A DNA stretch of 64,000 bases. Origin: Cupriavidus sp. IDO (lineage in GTDB: Bacteria; Pseudomonadota; Gammaproteobacteria; Burkholderiales; Burkholderiaceae). Shown here in pieces: positions 60,833-64,000 of this stretch. The stretch lies in contig NZ_JWMA01000201.1 of assembly GCF_000812465.1 (NCBI RefSeq), positions 1 to 64,000 on the forward strand. Reading direction: 5' to 3'. Position 1 is the first letter of the stretch, and each line of letters begins with the position of its first letter. The notes beneath the pieces are model-generated. The model was not told where the DNA came from. It saw only the letters and a program-made list of their open reading frames with translations, and did no database searches. Both the position numbers and the translations under genes were made by a program.

Positions 60833-63218
60833 TCAGGCCACCCGCGCTTCCTCGCCAGGACTTTCCGGCATCGCCGGGCTGACGCCGGTCGGCCGCCTGC
60901 TGGCCATCGGCTGGCTGCTGCTGGTGCTCGTGCTGGCGATCCACCAGTTCCAGTTCTGGCGCGGCTCGCGCATCGATACCGACGTGATGGCGCTCCTGCC
61001 CGGCAGCGAACGCACCGCCACCGCGGACCGGGTGCTGCGCCAGCTTGCGGATGGCGTCTCGCGCGAAATCGTCGTGCTGGTCGGCGCACCGGACTGGGAG
61101 CGCGCCCGGTCGGCAGCCGGGCGCTACGGGCAGGCAACCGCCGCGCGTGGCGACCTGCTCAAGCCGGTCGACCGGATCGCTGCCTTCGATTTCGACGCGG
61201 CGCTTGCCTTCTACCGGCCTTACCGCGACCGCCTGCTCACCGACGGCCAGCGCGCCATGCTGAGCCACGCCGATCCTGACATGCTGGCGCAGCAGGCACT
61301 GGCGCGCCTGTACCAGTTCTCGGCCGGCACCAGCCTGACCGGGTGGACGGCCGACCCGCTCGGCCTCTGGCAGGACTGGTGGCTGTCGCGTGCCGCGATC
61401 ACGCGTGTGCGCGAGCGCGACGGCCTGACCGCGCTGTCCGGCGACGGCATGCAATGGGTGCTGCTGACCTACCGGATCAGCAAGCCCGCGTTCTCCGTGA
61501 CCGGCGATACCGACTATGGCGACCTGCTCGGCCAGGCCAATGCGGCAGCACGCCAGGCTGACGGGTCCGTGCGCGTGGTGACCGCCGGCATCCCGCTCCA
61601 TGCGGAAGCCGCGGCCGCGCAGGCCAGCTTCGAGATGAACGTGATCGGCTTCGGCTCCCTGGCTGCGGTGTTGCTGCTGGTGTGGCTGGCGTTCCGCTCG
61701 CTGCGTCCGATCGTGCTGGTAGCGCTTTCGCTGCTGATCGGCACCGCGGCGGCGATATCGGTCACCGCCATGGTGTTCGACCGGGTGCACCTGATCACGC
61801 TGGTGTTCGGTGCCAGCCTGGTCGGCGTGGCAGAGGACTACGGCATCCATTACTTCGTCACCCGGCAGGCAAAAGGACGGACGGCGCCGGCGCGCGTCAT
61901 GCGCTTCCTGCTGCCCGGCATGGCGCTCGCATTGTCGACCAGCGTGGTGGCCTACCTCGCGCTGGGCATCGCGCCGTTCCCCGGCCTGCGGCAGATGGCG
62001 CTGTTCTCGGCGGTGGGACTGGTGGCGGCGTTCCTGACCGTGGTGCTGTGGTTCCCGCTGCTGGATCGCGGCCAGCTGCGCGCCACGCGGCTGTCGTCAT
62101 GGCTGTCGGCCAGCCTGGCGCGCTGGCCGCGCGTGCGCGCCGACCGCCGCACCTTGCTGCTGGCGGTGGCGCTGGCTGCGTTTATCGTGCCCGGCATGCT
62201 GCGCGTGAAGCTGGTCGACGATGTACGCCAGCTGCAAAGCTCGCCGCCCGCGCTGATCGAAGCGCAGCGCACCGCCGGACGCCTGCTCGGCAGCCCGAGC
62301 CCGGCGCAGTTCCTGCTGGTGCGCGGCAGCTCCGAAGAACAGGTGCTGGAGCGCGAAGAAGCTGCCAAGCTGGCGCTGGCGGGCATCGTCAAACAGGGCG
62401 GCATGGAAGGCTTCGTGGCCGTCTCCGACTGGGTGCCGTCGGCGGCGCGGCAGCGTGCCGACGCGGCACTGACCGCAAGGCTGGAAGGCCCGGTGCGCGA
62501 GCGCGTCGCCCGCGCCGCGGGCGGGCTGACCGGAGAGGGCGGCAGCGCAGGCATGGCCGCCCCGGATGCGGTGCTGACGTTGCCGATGTGGCTGGCGCAC
62601 CCCGTTTCCGAAACCGTGCGCCATCTCTGGCTGGGCCGCGAAGGCGGCGGCTACGCCAGCGTGATGTTGCTGCGCGGGCTGGACAATCCCGCGAACATGC
62701 CTGCCGTGCAGGCAGCCGTGGCCACCGTGCCGGGCGTGGAATGGGTCGATCGCGTGGCTGACCTGTCGTCGCTGCTCCACCACTACCGGGTACTGATGAC
62801 ATGGCTGCTGCTGGCGGGCGCCGCGGGCGTGGCGCTGCTGCTGGTCTGGCGCTATGGCCCGGCGGCCTGGCGCGCGCTGGTGCCGACCTTGCTGGCCGCG
62901 CTGTTCAGCGTGGCACTGCTGGGCTGGCTGCAGGTACCCTTGCAGTTGTTCCCGGTGCTGGCGCTGGCGCTGCTGCTGGGCGTCGGCGTCGATTACGGCA
63001 TTTTCCTGCTGGAGCATCCCGGCGATGGCGTATCGTGGACAGCGATCGTGCTGGGCGCGGCGAGCACCTTGCTGGCATTCGGCCTGCTGGCCCTGTCGTC
63101 GACCCCCGCACTGCATGCTTTCGGCATGACCATGCTGGCGGGCGTGGGCGCGGTCTGGGTGCTGTCGCCGTGGTTCAGGCCATCGGCATCAGCCGGCGAT
63201 ATTCATGGCACACATTGA
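60825..63218 (+). CDS. MMPL/RND-family exporter
   Basis: This 797-residue inner membrane transporter has two repeats of one plus five helices. A large periplasmic loop follows helix 1, and the transport motif segments contain GVAEDYGIHYFVTR and GVGVDYGIFLLEH. It likely extracts or flips the polyene lipid for LolA. It starts at a TTG (60825) behind GGAGG, overlapping the LolA stop by 8 bp. Confidence 0.9.
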   Translation: MTDQATRASSPGLSGIAGLTPVGRLLAIGWLLLVLVLAIHQFQFWRGSRIDTDVMALLPGSERTATADRVLRQLADGVSREIVVLVGAPDWERARSAAGRYGQATAARGDLLKPVDRIAAFDFDAALAFYRPYRDRLLTDGQRAMLSHADPDMLAQQALARLYQFSAGTSLTGWTADPLGLWQDWWLSRAAITRVRERDGLTALSGDGMQWVLLTYRISKPAFSVTGDTDYGDLLGQANAAARQADGSVRVVTAGIPLHAEAAAAQASFEMNVIGFGSLAAVLLLVWLAFRSLRPIVLVALSLLIGTAAAISVTAMVFDRVHLITLVFGASLVGVAEDYGIHYFVTRQAKGRTAPARVMRFLLPGMALALSTSVVAYLALGIAPFPGLRQMALFSAVGLVAAFLTVVLWFPLLDRGQLRATRLSSWLSASLARWPRVRADRRTLLLAVALAAFIVPGMLRVKLVDDVRQLQSSPPALIEAQRTAGRLLGSPSPAQFLLVRGSSEEQVLEREEAAKLALAGIVKQGGMEGFVAVSDWVPSAARQRADAALTARLEGPVRERVARAAGGLTGEGGSAGMAAPDAVLTLPMWLAHPVSETVRHLWLGREGGGYASVMLLRGLDNPANMPAVQAAVATVPGVEWVDRVADLSSLLHHYRVLMTWLLLAGAAGVALLLVWRYGPAAWRALVPTLLAALFSVALLGWLQVPLQLFPVLALALLLGVGVDYGIFLLEHPGDGVSWTAIVLGAASTLLAFGLLALSSTPALHAFGMTMLAGVGAVWVLSPWFRPSASAGDIHGTH

Positions 63219-63281
63219 GCAGGACGGATCGTCCAGGGGCGTCCGGTTGGCAGTCAACACGTATTGGAAGGGTTGAGTCAT

Positions 63282-64000
63282 ATGAAAACGGAAACAGCGG
63301 ATATCGTCATCATCGGTGCCGGGCCAGCTGGCTCGGTAGCCGCGGGCTTGCTGCGCAAGCAGGGCGTGCAGGTCCTCGTGATCGAGAAGGAAACCTTCCC
63401 CCGCTTCTCGATCGGCGAGAGCCTGCTGCCGCAGAGCATGGCCTATATCGAAGAAGCCGGCATGCTGCGCGCCGTGGTGGAAGCGGGCTTCCAGTACAAG
63501 AACGGCGCGGCCTTCGTGCGCGGCGGGCAAGAGACCGCTTTCGACTTCCGCGAGAAGTTCTCGCCCGGCTGGGGCACGACCTACCAGGTGCAGCGCGCGC
63601 GTTTTGACGATGTGCTGATCCGTGAAGCGGCCAAACAAGGCGCCGAGGTGCGTTTCTCGCACCTGGTGGAAGACGTCGACGTCAGCGGCGCGCAGCCGCT
63701 GGTGACGGTGCGCGCGCCGGACGGCAGCCAGTACCAGGTGCGCGCGAAATTCCTGCTCGACGCATCCGGCTTTGGCCGCATCCTGCCGCGGCTGCTGAAG
63801 CTGGAATCGCCTTCCGGCTTCCCCGTGCGCAGCGCGATCTTCACGCACGTGGAAGACCGTATCGCGCCCGGCACGTTCGACCGCAACAAGATCCTGATCA
63901 GCGTGCATCCCGAGCACCAGGACGTCTGGTACTGGACGATCCCGTTCTCCGACGGGCGCTGTTCGCAAGGCGTGGTGGCGGAGAAGCGCTTTCTCGACCA
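63282..64000 (+). CDS. Halogenase-like FAD-dependent oxidoreductase (cut by window edge)
   Basis: The first 239 residues of a flavin monooxygenase are visible. The FAD motif is IVIIGAGPAGSVAAG, the ribose acid lies in VLVIEKE, and FPRFSIGESLLPQS is shared with tryptophan halogenase-like proteins and those in aryl polyene and flexirubin-type clusters. It may hydroxylate or otherwise modify the aryl head. The ATG at 63282 has GGAAGGG about 10 nt upstream. The 3' end is outside the window. Confidence 0.87.
   Translation, partial: MKTETADIVIIGAGPAGSVAAGLLRKQGVQVLVIEKETFPRFSIGESLLPQSMAYIEEAGMLRAVVEAGFQYKNGAAFVRGGQETAFDFREKFSPGWGTTYQVQRARFDDVLIREAAKQGAEVRFSHLVEDVDVSGAQPLVTVRAPDGSQYQVRAKFLLDASGFGRILPRLLKLESPSGFPVRSAIFTHVEDRIAPGTFDRNKILISVHPEHQDVWYWTIPFSDGRCSQGVVAEKRFLD

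Noticed and set aside
1-64000. CRISPR arrays, tRNA or rRNA genes, insertion sequences, prophage
   Set aside because: I found no regularly spaced repeats, no cloverleaf or rRNA signatures, and no transposase, integrase or phage structural genes.

Overview
The window is about 64 kb of high-GC bacterial chromosome. Gene content and style point to a beta-proteobacterium of the Burkholderiales, most likely Cupriavidus or a close relative. The reasons are three Bug/TctC-type periplasmic binding proteins without their membrane partners, many small catabolic operons, a ChrA chromate transporter, and frequent GTG/TTG starts with ATGA-type overlaps. This placement is inference from content; no rRNA or tRNA gene is present to confirm it.

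Positions 1-24,000 look like a mosaic accessory region. It holds an LtrA-like membrane protein, a zinc alcohol dehydrogenase, a small protein with an EF-hand-like loop, an MDR-family reductase, a truncated DUF302 gene, a HhH-type DNA glycosylase-like gene broken by one in-frame TAA, a histone-deacetylase-like amidohydrolase, a 44-residue His-rich membrane peptide, and two Nudix paralogs 14 kb apart on opposite strands. Two coherent catabolic units sit inside it: Bug-PhzF-RidA with a convergent AraC regulator (9.2-12.3 kb), and a six-gene operon of SDR, Bug, aldehyde dehydrogenase, cupin, MFS and SMP-30 lactonase with a divergent LysR regulator (13.0-20.2 kb).

Positions 23,000-36,000 hold a lipoprotein phospholipase D/cardiolipin-synthase-like gene, then a translationally coupled fatty/organic acid unit (NDP-forming acyl-CoA ligase, Bug, PECR-like reductase, acyl-CoA dehydrogenase). 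A LysP-type permease, a polar amino acid ABC importer without an ATPase gene, and a hemolysin III-like protein follow.

Positions 35,800-43,400 contain a penicillin-acylase-family enzyme and the most interesting unit of the window. This is a five-gene operon of a PepSY membrane protein, a DUF2271 protein with an SGAT flavinylation-type motif, a DUF4198 protein, an ApbE flavin transferase and a membrane-anchored flavodoxin/FNR reductase. A sigma70-like promoter overlapped by a Fur-like box lies upstream. Together they could move electrons from NADPH across the membrane to a periplasmic flavoprotein, probably to reduce ferric iron.

Positions 43,400-53,200 hold RidA, a MetX-like secreted hydrolase, ChrA, a chemoreceptor, a GlsB-type small membrane protein behind a 16-bp inverted repeat, a class A penicillin-binding protein with a roughly 200-residue insertion in its transpeptidase domain, and an aldo/keto reductase.

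Positions 53,660-64,000 are the left part of an aryl-polyene-type biosynthetic cluster: ketosynthase-like protein, acyltransferase, two acyl carrier proteins, COG4648 membrane protein, AMP-ligase fused to a dehydratase, glycosyltransferase, LpxL-like acyltransferase, thioesterase, LolA-like carrier, MMPL exporter and a halogenase-like flavoprotein cut by the window edge. The elongating ketosynthases and ketoreductase expected for such clusters must lie beyond the right end.
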